The notes beneath the pieces are model-generated. The model worked only from the letters and a program-made list of their open reading frames with translations. It made no database searches and was not told where the DNA came from. DNA of 64,000 nt from NCBI RefSeq assembly GCF_013087515.1, contig NZ_JABFCN010000048.1, positions 186,001 to 250,000 of the forward strand, written 5' to 3'. Numbering within the stretch: position 1 is the stretch's first letter; the number at the start of each line of letters is the position of its first letter. The position numbers and the translations under genes are program-made. Origin of the DNA: Rhizobium sophorae. GTDB lineage: Bacteria > Pseudomonadota > Alphaproteobacteria > Rhizobiales > Rhizobiaceae. This document shows, piece after piece, positions 43,983-51,895 of the stretch.

Positions 43983-45467
43983 TCAGCTATTTTCCGCCAC
44001 GGCCTCTTCGGGCTCGGCATGCCGGCGCTTGCGGCCGCGCGCCGTCAGTTCCGCGCCGGCATCATGCGGCAAGCGCAGGAAGGTTATGCAGGCCAGCGCC
44101 GAAATCGCCGAGACGCTGAAGAAGGCAATGTGGAAGTCCGAGACCAGCAGCCTGCCACCATGGAAGCTGCTGGAAATTTCAAGAATGCCGCCGGCGATCG
44201 CCACACCCATCGCCATGGAGATGCGCTGGGCAACGGCATTGATCGCGGTCGCCTGACTGCTGTCGGCATTGTCGACATCGCCGAAGGCCATGGCGTTGAC
44301 GCCCGAGAAAGCCATGGAGCGAAACAGGCCGCCGATCAGCAGGCAGGCCATGATCAGGAACAGTGGCGTTTCGGCGGTGAAAAGGCCGTTGATGCCGAGG
44401 AAGATTGCTGCCAGCAAGGTGGTGAGCGAGATCACCGTGCGGAAGCCGAAGGCATTGAAGGTGCGCGAGGCGGCGAATTTCGAGCCCATGGAGCCGAGCG
44501 CGCTGACGAAGGTGACCGAGCCCGATTGCAGCGGCGTCAGGCCGAAGCCGAGCTGCAGCATCAATGGCATCAGGAACGGCAGGGCGCCAAGCCCCATGCG
44601 GAAATTCGAGGCACCGAGGATCGCTGCCCGGAACATCGGGTAACGGAACATCTTCGGATCGAGAAGCGGATAGGGCACGCGGCGGGCATGCAGGAGGTAG
44701 AAGAGGCCGGCAAGGATGCCGATCGTAACCGTGGCATAACCATAGATGACGGGCACGGCTGGCAGGCTGATCACCGACAGGCCGAAGACGAAGCCGGAGA
44801 AGCCGAGGCCGCACAGCAAGAAGCCCGGAAAGTCCATCGGTCGCGGACTGCGTGGCTCGACGGCCGGCAGGAAACGCGTGACGAGGATGATGCCGAGCAC
44901 GCCGATCGGGACGTTGATCCAGAAAATCCAGTGCCAGGTGAGATAGGTGGTGAGGAAACCGCCGATCGGCGGACCCATGATCGGGCCGATCAAAGCGGGA
45001 ATGGTGAGCCAGGCCATGGCATCGACGAGTTCGTGGCGTGGCGTTCCCCGAACCAGCAGCAGGCGGCTGACCGGTGTCATCATCGAGCCGCCGGCGCCCT
45101 GGATCAGGCGCGAGATGACGAAGGCCGTGATCGAGTTGGAAAAGGCGCAAGCGATCGAACCGATCATGAAAACGAAGATCGCCATGCGAAAGATGTTGCG
45201 CGCACCGAAGCGATCGGACATCCAGCCGCTAATCGGGATGAAGATCGCCAGCGCCACGAGATAACTGGTGACGGCGAGCTTCAGCGCGATCGGCGAGGTG
45301 CCGATATCGGCGGCGATTGCCGGCAGGCTGGTGGCGATCACGGTCGAATCCATCTGTTCCATGAACAGGGCGACCGCAAGGATCATGGGTGTGAGGCGGG
45401 GCACGGGCAACCGGGATGCTGCGATGGACTGGCTCAGTCCATACGCCTTCGGCGGGGACAAGGCCAT
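43983..45467 (-). CDS. MFS drug/proton antiporter, DHA2 (EmrB/QacA) type
   Basis: Inner-membrane exporter (494 aa) with about 14 predicted helices. Signature segments: LDTTV-like motif as MEQMDSTVIATSLPAIA (about 36-52), the loop 2-3 motif GWMSDRFGARNIFR (about 80-93), and motif C region PALIGPIMGPPIGGFLTTYLTWHWIFWIN around residues 157-185 (split here). It ends with a basic tail. No regulator or membrane-fusion partner is adjacent. Substrate unknown; drug or solvent export is the usual role. Confidence 0.88.
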   Translation of the reverse strand: MALSPPKAYGLSQSIAASRLPVPRLTPMILAVALFMEQMDSTVIATSLPAIAADIGTSPIALKLAVTSYLVALAIFIPISGWMSDRFGARNIFRMAIFVFMIGSIACAFSNSITAFVISRLIQGAGGSMMTPVSRLLLVRGTPRHELVDAMAWLTIPALIGPIMGPPIGGFLTTYLTWHWIFWINVPIGVLGIILVTRFLPAVEPRSPRPMDFPGFLLCGLGFSGFVFGLSVISLPAVPVIYGYATVTIGILAGLFYLLHARRVPYPLLDPKMFRYPMFRAAILGASNFRMGLGALPFLMPLMLQLGFGLTPLQSGSVTFVSALGSMGSKFAASRTFNAFGFRTVISLTTLLAAIFLGINGLFTAETPLFLIMACLLIGGLFRSMAFSGVNAMAFGDVDNADSSQATAINAVAQRISMAMGVAIAGGILEISSSFHGGRLLVSDFHIAFFSVSAISALACITFLRLPHDAGAELTARGRKRRHAEPEEAVAENS

Positions 45468-45617
45468 AGAAACTATCGATGAAGGGCTTTGCCACGCCGC
45501 TTCAAACCGACGCGGGTGGGCTTGTTCCCTTAAGACCAGACAGCAGCAGCGCTGTCATGTTAGCCACATGCACCAATGCCCAAGAGAGCCTCCTCCTGAG
45601 GTGCGCAGCCAAAGGCC

Positions 45618-45709
45618 GGAGCCTCGAAGGGCGAGGCGGGTGCACCGGCGCGGACGCGAAATGATGAATGACGAAAGAAGCGGCGCTGCGGCGTGTCCTT
45701 CGAGGCTCC
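45618..45709. repeat. 92-base element with perfect 13-base inverted ends (family A copies 2 and 3)
   Basis: Ends GGAGCCTCGAAGG (45618-45630) and CCTTCGAGGCTCC (45697-45709) are exact reverse complements. The left end with its neighbour GCGAGGCGGG matches the reverse complement of 4845-4864 at 18 of 20 bases. No coding capacity and no recognisable transposase. It could be a small non-autonomous element or a paired repeat. The surrounding region 45468-45802 holds no gene. Confidence 0.6.
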
Positions 45710-45802
45710 TACGGGGCAAGGATGGAATCGTGGAGGATGCCGCGCCGTCCTCTCAACCGCCTGTCGGCTCGCGGCTTGCCGCCGCAGCACTTTCCTGAAA
45801 TA

Positions 45803-45975
45803 GATGCGCCGTCAGGTGCCCGCCGGTAAGGCGGGAGAATCGGGAATCCGGTGCAAGGCCGGAACGTGCCCAACGCTGTAAGGCCGACGCTTTCCGCATC
45901 ATCATGCCACTGGCTTTTTGCCGGGAAGGCTGCGGTAGACGGATGACGCCGAGTCAGAAGACCGGCCTGGCAAGA
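45803..45975 (+). ncRNA. Cobalamin riboswitch
   Basis: Conserved blocks in order: TCAGGTGCC (45812-45820), GGGAATCCGGTGCAAGGCC (about 45842-45860) with the following GGAACGTGCCCAACGCTGTAA, GCCACTGG (45906-45913), GGGAAGGC and the terminal B12 box GCCGAGTCAGAAGACC (45948-45963). It directly precedes bluB. High adenosylcobalamin is expected to close the structure and reduce expression of the lower-ligand synthesis gene. The boundaries are approximate by about 10 bases. Confidence 0.95.
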
Positions 45976-46026
45976 TGGACCGATCCGCGCGGACGGCGGG
46001 GCGGTCGCGTTGTTTGGGATTTGACG

Positions 46027-46713
46027 ATGCGACCCTTTGATGAGGATGCCCTTTCGGCGGCGTCCGGTTTTTCCTTGGCCGAACGCGAGGCCGTCTATCA
46101 CGCGATCATGACGCGGCGCGACGTTCGCGGCCAGTTTCGAGCCGACCCCTTGCCGGATGGCGTTGTGCAGCGGCTGCTGATGGCCGCCCATCACGCGCCC
46201 TCCGTCGGCTTCATGCAGCCGTGGAATTTCATTCTGGTGAAAAGTGCCGCTGTGCGGGCGCGTGTCCGGGACGCCTTTGCGAGCGCCAACGACGAGGCGG
46301 CGCTGATGTTTGCCGGCGAGCGGCAGCAGGCTTACCGCGCCCTCAAGCTCGAAGGCATTGTGGAGGCGCCGCTCGGCATATGCGTGACCTGCGATCCTAC
46401 CCGCAGCGGCAGCGTAGTGCTGGGGCGCACGCACAATCCCAAGATGGATAGCTATTCCACAGTCTGCGCCATCCAGAATCTCTGGCTTGCGGCGCGGGCG
46501 GAAGGGGTTGGCATCGGCTGGGTCAGCATTTTTCGCGAAGGCGATCTGAAGAGCATTCTCGGCATACCCCAGCATATCGAAGTGGTGGCCTGGCTCTGTG
46601 CCGGTTTCGTCGATCGGCTCTATGACGAGCCTGAACTCTCCGTCAAAGGCTGGCGGCAGCGGCTGCCGCTTGACGAACTCGTCTTCCATGATGGATGGGG
46701 ACTGTACACCTAA
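46027..46713 (+). CDS. bluB: 5,6-dimethylbenzimidazole synthase BluB
   Basis: Flavin-destroying enzyme that turns reduced FMN and oxygen into 5,6-dimethylbenzimidazole, the lower ligand of vitamin B12 (228 aa; Sinorhizobium BluB is about the same). Nitroreductase fold: MTRRDVRGQF (about 32-41), AAHHAPSVGFMQPWNFIL (about 57-74), the lid region before it, and GVGIGWVSIF (about 161-170). The frame continues upstream through the riboswitch, but the ATG at 46027 with GGGA 7 bases before it gives the known N-terminus. Controlled by the cobalamin riboswitch 50 bases upstream. No other cob genes are in the window. Confidence 0.95.
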   Translation: MRPFDEDALSAASGFSLAEREAVYHAIMTRRDVRGQFRADPLPDGVVQRLLMAAHHAPSVGFMQPWNFILVKSAAVRARVRDAFASANDEAALMFAGERQQAYRALKLEGIVEAPLGICVTCDPTRSGSVVLGRTHNPKMDSYSTVCAIQNLWLAARAEGVGIGWVSIFREGDLKSILGIPQHIEVVAWLCAGFVDRLYDEPELSVKGWRQRLPLDELVFHDGWGLYT

Positions 46714-46862
46714 AGCGCGTCGCGATCTTTCGATGCCGGTATCGCCGACGCCGTGCGAGGCCGAGATATCTTTATTCCTGACCTTCATATCGATACGCTG
46801 AAGGCGAAATCCCGGAATTAGATATTCGGCTATCGGCGGCTCAATCGGAGGATAACGGCCCA

Positions 46863-47609
46863 ATGAACATGATCGACTTGAAGGAGCGGATCATCGTGAT
46901 CACAGGCGGTGCGCGCGGCATCGGCTATGCTATCGCAGAGCGCGTCATCCAGTCTGGTGGCAAGGTGGCCATCTGGGACCTCAACGAAAACATGGCGAAG
47001 GACAGCGCTTTCGCTCTCGGATCTGGCACGGTCGCTTTCGGCGTCAACGTCGCAGATCCCGTATCAGTAAAAAACGCGGCGGCGACGACCGAAGAGATTT
47101 TTGGCCGTATCGACGGGCTCGTCAATTCCGCCGGGATTACCGGTCCGGTAAAGCCCGCGATCGAATACGATGTCAGCGAGTGGAAAGACGTCGTCGATGT
47201 CTGCCTCACGGGAACCTTCAATTGTTGCCGGCACATCGTTCCGGTCATGTTAAAGCGCGACTACGGGCGGATCGTGAACATCTCGTCGGTTGCGGGCAAG
47301 GAAGGAAATCCGAACATCGCCGCCTATAGCGCAGCAAAAGCTGGTGTGCTGGGCTTCACCAAGTCTCTTGGCAAGGAACTCGCAAAGACAGGGGTCGCCG
47401 TGAACGCGGTCACGCCGACCACAGCAAAGACAGCTATATTGGACGGGCTGACACCCGAATTTATCGAATATATGCGCGTCCGCATTCCGCGCGACCGTTT
47501 TGTTGAACTTCATGAGATCGCGTCGATGGTCGTCTGGCTGCTCTCGGAAGAGAACTCCTTCACGACCGCATCGACATTCGACCTGAGCGGCGGTCGTACG
47601 ACCTACTGA
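46863..47609 (+). CDS. SDR-family oxidoreductase
   Basis: NAD(P)-dependent short-chain dehydrogenase (248 aa). Cofactor motif TGGARGIG at about residues 14-21, NSAG at about 88-91, catalytic Ser in NISSVAG (about 139-145) and YSAAK with Tyr/Lys at about 156-160. Asp after strand 2 (IWDLNEN) favours NAD over NADP. The C-terminus ends in FDLSGGRTTY, similar to the sugar-type (2-keto-3-deoxy or fucose-related) SDRs. It follows bluB by 149 bases without sharing an obvious pathway; not clearly in the riboswitch operon. Substrate unknown. Confidence 0.85.
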   Translation: MNMIDLKERIIVITGGARGIGYAIAERVIQSGGKVAIWDLNENMAKDSAFALGSGTVAFGVNVADPVSVKNAAATTEEIFGRIDGLVNSAGITGPVKPAIEYDVSEWKDVVDVCLTGTFNCCRHIVPVMLKRDYGRIVNISSVAGKEGNPNIAAYSAAKAGVLGFTKSLGKELAKTGVAVNAVTPTTAKTAILDGLTPEFIEYMRVRIPRDRFVELHEIASMVVWLLSEENSFTTASTFDLSGGRTTY

Positions 47610-47678
47610 CGATGCTAAAGCTGTCCGCATTCACATCCCGCCGCACGTTCGCGCGACATCGCCGTTCCAAGTGCGGAA

Positions 47679-48776
47679 TCACTGCTGCTGTTGCGGCTGA
47701 GGCCCGGGGGCGGCGGGGTTGGCGAGGTCGATCGAGCCCTGATCGCCGGCCAGAAACTGCGGACCGACCTGACGGACGCGGTTCTGCGTCGGATCATAGG
47801 GGCGCTCGGGAACGGATGGTTGCGGCGCGGCGGCTGCGGCATCCTTCGCCGGAGGGGTGGTGCGGATGGTGGTGATCGAGCCCTGCTGCGGCGGTTCGCT
47901 CATCGCCTGCTTACCGCGCATCTCCTCGTAATAGGCGTTGAGATTGCAGGCGCAGGAGGACTTTTCTCCGGGCGTGCGGTTCTTGTAGGCAAAGGCGTTC
48001 TTCATGGCGCTGTAGGGCGTGCCCGTTGCGACCGAGATCATGTTCGAGGCTTCGGTGCTCGTCACGTCGCGATAGAACAATTCGGTCTCGATGCCCGGGC
48101 ACATCTTGGCACAAGTCTGGGCGTCGCGGCCGAAATCGACCGACGTGGCGTTCGAGCTGATCGGGAAGAAGCCGCCGTCGCAGCTGCGCACGCACATGGT
48201 GCTGACCGGCGAGAGCATCTCGGCCCGAGGCAGGCCGTAACGCGGGTCGACCTCTTCACCGCCGCCGAGCGGAATGAAGGTATCGGTGCGCATCGCCTGT
48301 TCCTCGACGCTCGGGGCGGGATCGTTGGCGCTGCGCTCGGACGGGGCATAGAAATTGTCGCTGTTGCAGCCGTTGCGCTCGAGGGCGGCGGTCAGCTCGC
48401 GGCGCGCGTCGTCACCGCCATCGGTCTGGTTGCGCAGCTCGTTACGGCGATCCTGGAGATAGCGGATGTTGTCGATCATCCGGGCTTCGGCTTGCGAGAG
48501 CTCGGCGCAATAATCGGCATTCTCTCCGCCGATCACAACCATGCTGCCCGAGGTGCAGCCGAAACTGCGCAGATCGTTGCGGACCTTGCGCAGTTCGAGG
48601 TTCTGCTCGGCCATGGCGTTGGCATATTGGCGCGCTTCCGGCCCGTTGTTGTTGCCGATCGATCGCGGCAAATCGGCAAGACGGCCTCGCAGATCGTTGC
48701 AGATAGCGCTGGTCTGCGCGGCAGCTGGTGCTGCCAGCGCAAGAAGGAGCGCGAGAGACAGGTTTCGGCGTTTCAC
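47679..48776 (-). CDS. DUF2865 domain protein, exported
   Basis: Periplasmic or surface protein (365 aa) with signal peptide at residues 1-20 (cleavage after AAA). DUF2865 core at about 150-285: the block MCVRSCDGGFFPISSNATS (about 194-212), CAKMCPGIETELFY (about 222-235) and KSSCACNL give a set of paired cysteines, probably disulfide-bonded. The last 70 residues are Pro/Gln/Ala-rich and disordered. The family is largely restricted to Rhizobiales and has no known role. Convergent with the SDR gene. Confidence 0.85.
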   Translation of the reverse strand: MKRRNLSLALLLALAAPAAAQTSAICNDLRGRLADLPRSIGNNNGPEARQYANAMAEQNLELRKVRNDLRSFGCTSGSMVVIGGENADYCAELSQAEARMIDNIRYLQDRRNELRNQTDGGDDARRELTAALERNGCNSDNFYAPSERSANDPAPSVEEQAMRTDTFIPLGGGEEVDPRYGLPRAEMLSPVSTMCVRSCDGGFFPISSNATSVDFGRDAQTCAKMCPGIETELFYRDVTSTEASNMISVATGTPYSAMKNAFAYKNRTPGEKSSCACNLNAYYEEMRGKQAMSEPPQQGSITTIRTTPPAKDAAAAAPQPSVPERPYDPTQNRVRQVGPQFLAGDQGSIDLANPAAPGPQPQQQQ

Positions 48777-49058
48777 GGCGTCGTCCCGGTATGAGAAATA
48801 ATCAATCGGTCAAAGGCGACGTCCATTCGCCGCCCGTTTCCTCTTAGCGTGTTTCTCTTAAGAAGCTGGGATAAATTCCTAGCGCATTTTCGCGATTTTA
48901 TCCAGCAGATGCGGCAATCTTCCTTTGGGGAAGGTCCGGGGTAGCTTTGCGCTGGAAGCGGACACAGCAACCGTCAATGGCAGTTCCCTTCTTCATCCGA
49001 ATTGTTATTCTCTCCGCTCGCTCCTGCGGGAAATTGGCTTTCACTGGGATAGTACACA

Positions 49059-49421
49059 ATGCGCTACATGCTCATGTTGCACGCCGACGAAGCTGCCGGG
49101 AAGGCCGTAGCACCCGAGGACATGGCACGCTTCCTCGGCCAGATGTATGCCTATCAACAAGCGCTTGAGAAAGCGGCAGCATTCGTCTCCAGCTCTGCGC
49201 TCGTCAGTTCCTCCGAGGCGAGTATCGTTCGCGTTCAAGGAAATGAGGTCAGTGTTCTGGACGGCCCTTATGCCGATGTTCGCGAACAGTTCGGCGGTTA
49301 CTTTATCATTGACGTCGCCGGTATAGACGAAGCCAACAAATGGGCGGCACGCTGTCCTGCCGCGACCTGGGGGACGGTCGAGGTTCGCCGTATCAGGGAT
49401 GCGTCGGAATATGCAGGATGA
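49059..49421 (+). CDS. YciI-like (DGPF) protein of an ECF42 module
   Basis: Small protein (120 aa) of the YCII/DGPF family. It starts MRYMLMLHADEAAG, has the family box VLDGPYADVREQFGGYFIIDV at about residues 69-89 (with the eponymous D-G-P), and ends with the EVRRIRD strand. The gene overlaps the sigma factor gene by four bases (ATGA), so they are translationally coupled. DGPF proteins are the standard genomic partners of ECF42 sigma factors. Their biochemical role is unknown; an enzyme-like pocket is likely from the fold. Confidence 0.9.
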   Translation: MRYMLMLHADEAAGKAVAPEDMARFLGQMYAYQQALEKAAAFVSSSALVSSSEASIVRVQGNEVSVLDGPYADVREQFGGYFIIDVAGIDEANKWAARCPAATWGTVEVRRIRDASEYAG

Positions 49422-50656
49422 CGGATTCGGGTTCCGCCCTTGCCCGATCCGTTGCAGAGCGGGTGGCGCGCGAGAGCTATGGCCGCCTCGTTGCTTATCT
49501 CGGCGGGCGCTTGGGTGACCTCGCGTCTGCCGAGGATGCGCTCGCGGCGGCTTTCCTCGCGGCTCTCGAGAAATGGCCTGTCGATGGCGTGCCTGACAAC
49601 CCCGATGCCTGGCTGTTGACCATCGCGCGCAGGCGCAGGCTCGACGACTGGCGCAAGGACAAAGTCAGGGGGAGGAGCGCCGATCATCTCGCTCTCATCA
49701 CCGAGGAACTGTCGGCGGCGGCGGATCGGGCTGAAGAAATCGCGGACCGGCGACTGGCGCTCATGTTTGCCTGCGCACATCCCGACATCAATGTCTCGGT
49801 GCGAACGCCGCTCATCCTTCAGACCGTGCTGGGCCTGACCGCAGCAGATATCGCCGCGCGGTTCCTTGTCTCTCCGAAGGCCATGGGGCAGAGGCTTGTG
49901 AGAGCCAAGGCGAGGATCAAGGATGAGAAAATTCCGTTCCTCGTGCCGGAAAAAGAGGAACTGTCGAACCGCTTGCCGCCGGTCCTTGCTGCCATCTACG
50001 CCGCCTATACGAATGGGTGGATGGACATTGACGGGGCGGAAACGCTTGGACAAGAGGCAATCTGGCTTGCACGCGTGGTCGTATCCCTGCTTCCGCAAGA
50101 GCCGGAGCCGAAGGGTCTTCTCGCCCTGATGCTTTATGCGGAGGCGCGGAGATCATCCCGCAGGGCCCCTGATGGTGCATTCGTGCCGCTGGACAGCCAG
50201 GATGTCGGACTTTGGGATCATGAGCAATTGCGCATCGCAGAAGGTCTCTTGCGAGAGGCAAACGCAAACGGGCCGACTGGCCGCTACCAGATCGAGGCGG
50301 CCATTCAATCCGCTCATGTCGCGCGCCGTTTGAGCGGCATCTCAAACTGGCAAGCTGTGGTTTCCCTCTATGATGTGCTGGGCAAGATTGCTCCGTCGCC
50401 GGTCGTGACACTCAATCGGTCCGTGGCGCTCATGCGGATAGGCCAGGCAGATGCGGCATTTGGCGACATATATGCGCTTGCCGGCGATCCGAGGATGGCC
50501 GACTACCTGCCCTATTGGGCGGCCTGCGCGCGGATTTGCGCCGATCTAGAGAACCATGTTGAAGCGGCAGAGGCTTTCACGGTCGCCATCGGATTGTGTT
50601 GGTCGGAGGCAGAACGACGCCACCTTGAAGAACAGCGCTCAAAAGTTTTGTGTTGA
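49418..50656 (+). CDS. ECF42-type RNA polymerase sigma factor
   Basis: Extracytoplasmic-function sigma factor with a large C-terminal extension (412 aa, typical of group ECF42). Region 2 is at about residues 10-80 (ESYGRLVAYLGGRLGDLASAEDALAAAF, split, and DAWLLTIARRRRLDDWRKD). Region 4 is at about 125-170 (LILQTVLGLTAADIAARFLVSPKAMGQRLVRAK in parts). Residues 180-412 form the TPR-like helical extension required for activity in this group. No anti-sigma factor is adjacent, as expected. The start ATG at 49418 overlaps the YciI stop. The frame opens upstream to 49340 inside yciI, not used. Confidence 0.92.
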   Translation: MTDSGSALARSVAERVARESYGRLVAYLGGRLGDLASAEDALAAAFLAALEKWPVDGVPDNPDAWLLTIARRRRLDDWRKDKVRGRSADHLALITEELSAAADRAEEIADRRLALMFACAHPDINVSVRTPLILQTVLGLTAADIAARFLVSPKAMGQRLVRAKARIKDEKIPFLVPEKEELSNRLPPVLAAIYAAYTNGWMDIDGAETLGQEAIWLARVVVSLLPQEPEPKGLLALMLYAEARRSSRRAPDGAFVPLDSQDVGLWDHEQLRIAEGLLREANANGPTGRYQIEAAIQSAHVARRLSGISNWQAVVSLYDVLGKIAPSPVVTLNRSVALMRIGQADAAFGDIYALAGDPRMADYLPYWAACARICADLENHVEAAEAFTVAIGLCWSEAERRHLEEQRSKVLC

Positions 50657-50679
50657 CCGCGAAGTTTTCTCACGGCGCC

Positions 50680-50708
50680 TGTCGAAATCAAGAACTCCTG
50701 CACGACAT
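50680..50708 (+). promoter_or_regulatory. Candidate ECF42-dependent promoter of the VOC gene
   Basis: TGTCGA (50680-50685), 17 bases, CGACAT (50703-50708). TGTCGA is the -35 element I recall for ECF42-group promoters. It lies 27-55 bases before the VOC gene start, right after the sigma factor gene. No equally good copy was found before the yciI gene. Confidence 0.45.
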
Positions 50709-50734
50709 CCGTCTGTCCAACCAAGGAGTACGAC

Positions 50735-51106
50735 ATGACCAACACTTCAATAACCGTACAGAGCATCTTTGCTTCCGCCACAGTTTCCAACTTTGAAGAG
50801 GCACTCGTCTGGTATGAAAAGCTCATGGGACGCCCCGCAGATGACAAACCGATACCGGGCATGGCTCAGTGGCGTAAAATGGGCGGGGCCGGCCTGCAGG
50901 TCTGGAAGGATGACGAACGCGCCGGCAACGGGATGATAACGATCGTCGTCCGCGCGCTCGAGGCCGAGTGCGAAAGGCTTTCGCGCCTGGGCTTGCAACT
51001 CGTCAACAAAGTGGAAGGTGACTTTGGGGTCGTGGCTCAGATATTTGATGCGGAGGGCAACCGGATCAACCTGGCCGAGCCTCCCAAGGGATCTGTGAAG
51101 AACTGA
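50735..51106 (+). CDS. VOC-family (glyoxalase-like) protein
   Basis: Vicinal-oxygen-chelate fold protein (123 aa): betaalphabetabetabeta units with FASATVSNFEEALVWYEKLMG (in two parts, about 11-31), GLQVWKDDERAG in the middle, and the closing strand FDAEGNRINLAEPP (about 104-117). Candidate metal ligands are few (no clear His), so it may be a binding or resistance protein, not a true glyoxalase. The ATG at 50735 has AAGGAGTACGAC before it. Downstream of the ECF42 sigma gene with a matching promoter candidate, so it is a likely target. Confidence 0.8.
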   Translation: MTNTSITVQSIFASATVSNFEEALVWYEKLMGRPADDKPIPGMAQWRKMGGAGLQVWKDDERAGNGMITIVVRALEAECERLSRLGLQLVNKVEGDFGVVAQIFDAEGNRINLAEPPKGSVKN

Positions 51107-51263
51107 TTTCGCAGTCGCCGCTTCCAGACAATTAAGTCTTCGGCCCAGAGCAATGGCTGCTTTGGGCCGAGAGCAAAGGCTGGTGATGATTGAATAGCAA
51201 GAAGCGGCTGGCGCGGATCGCCCTGGCCGGCGCGGCGGCGAGCGAAGGCGACAAGGGCGGAGA

Positions 51264-51794
51264 ATGACAAGCATTTCCAACGAACTTCACCTTCCTGCGA
51301 CGACATTCGGCATGCCGGCAGCCCAACACGGTCTCCATGTCTTCGTGGACGGTTGTTATGACCCGGTTTCCGGGCACGGGGGCTGGGCTTTTGTTGCTTA
51401 TCGCGATGTCGTGGAAATTACCTCCGGCTTCGGTGGCGTCGGCGATTCCGCCAATAATTCGATGGAATTGACCGCCGTCCTGAAGGCAGCGATATGGATC
51501 AACAGCGAGGCGGGCGAAGCCGCGACCATCTGGTCGGATTCGGTCTACGCCGTCACAGGCTGCAACATCAGGCGACACATCTGGAAGAACAATGGCTGGA
51601 AGAAAAGCAATCCGAACGGGAAGGCTCGAAGCCGAATGATCGCCAATGCTGAACTCTGGAAAGCAGTCGATCTTCAGCTATCCCAGAATCAGTTGGTGAC
51701 TATCGCCTGGTGCAAGGGACATTCCGGCATTGCCGGCAACGAACGCTCGGATAAGCTTGCGGATAGAGGACGTCTGTCGTTAGGGGGCGGATGA
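51264..51794 (+). CDS. RNase H-family protein
   Basis: Ribonuclease HI-type nuclease (176 aa), cleaving RNA in RNA-DNA hybrids. All four acidic residues are visible: Asp in LHVFVDGCYDP, Glu in NNSMELTAVLKA, Asp in TIWSDSVYAV and Asp in GNERSDKLAD. The basic handle segment WKNNGWKKSNPNGK is present as in E. coli RNase HI. The first 20 residues are an extra tail. It looks like an accessory second copy rather than the housekeeping rnhA, but this cannot be checked here. Confidence 0.85.
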   Translation: MTSISNELHLPATTFGMPAAQHGLHVFVDGCYDPVSGHGGWAFVAYRDVVEITSGFGGVGDSANNSMELTAVLKAAIWINSEAGEAATIWSDSVYAVTGCNIRRHIWKNNGWKKSNPNGKARSRMIANAELWKAVDLQLSQNQLVTIAWCKGHSGIAGNERSDKLADRGRLSLGGG

Positions 51795-51814
51795 CTCGGC
51801 GTATCCTCGACCTT

Positions 51815-51867
51815 TGCCGAGCATCCGCTGCAGCTGACGCCGATGCTCGGGACAAGCCCGAGCATCG
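51815..51867. repeat. Intergenic repeat, family B copy 2, with strong hairpin
   Basis: Stem CGATGCTCGGG (51841-51851) / CCCGAGCATCG (51857-51867), loop ACAAG. Same organisation as 14660-14735 (GAGCATC..GCTGCAG part followed by the hairpin). It lies between the convergent RNase H and malic enzyme genes and may act as their shared transcript end. Confidence 0.6.
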
Positions 51868-51895
51868 CGAAAGAGATTTGTCGGCCTGAACCGGC

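Noticed and set aside
43917..45482. Plus-strand frame of 521 codons opposite the MFS exporter
   Set aside because: Highly charged, low-complexity product with no family; the opposite strand encodes a clear membrane transporter.
48970..49058. ECF42-type promoter before yciI
   Set aside because: Only a partial CGTCAA match is present and no TGTCGA element, so self-activation cannot be supported.
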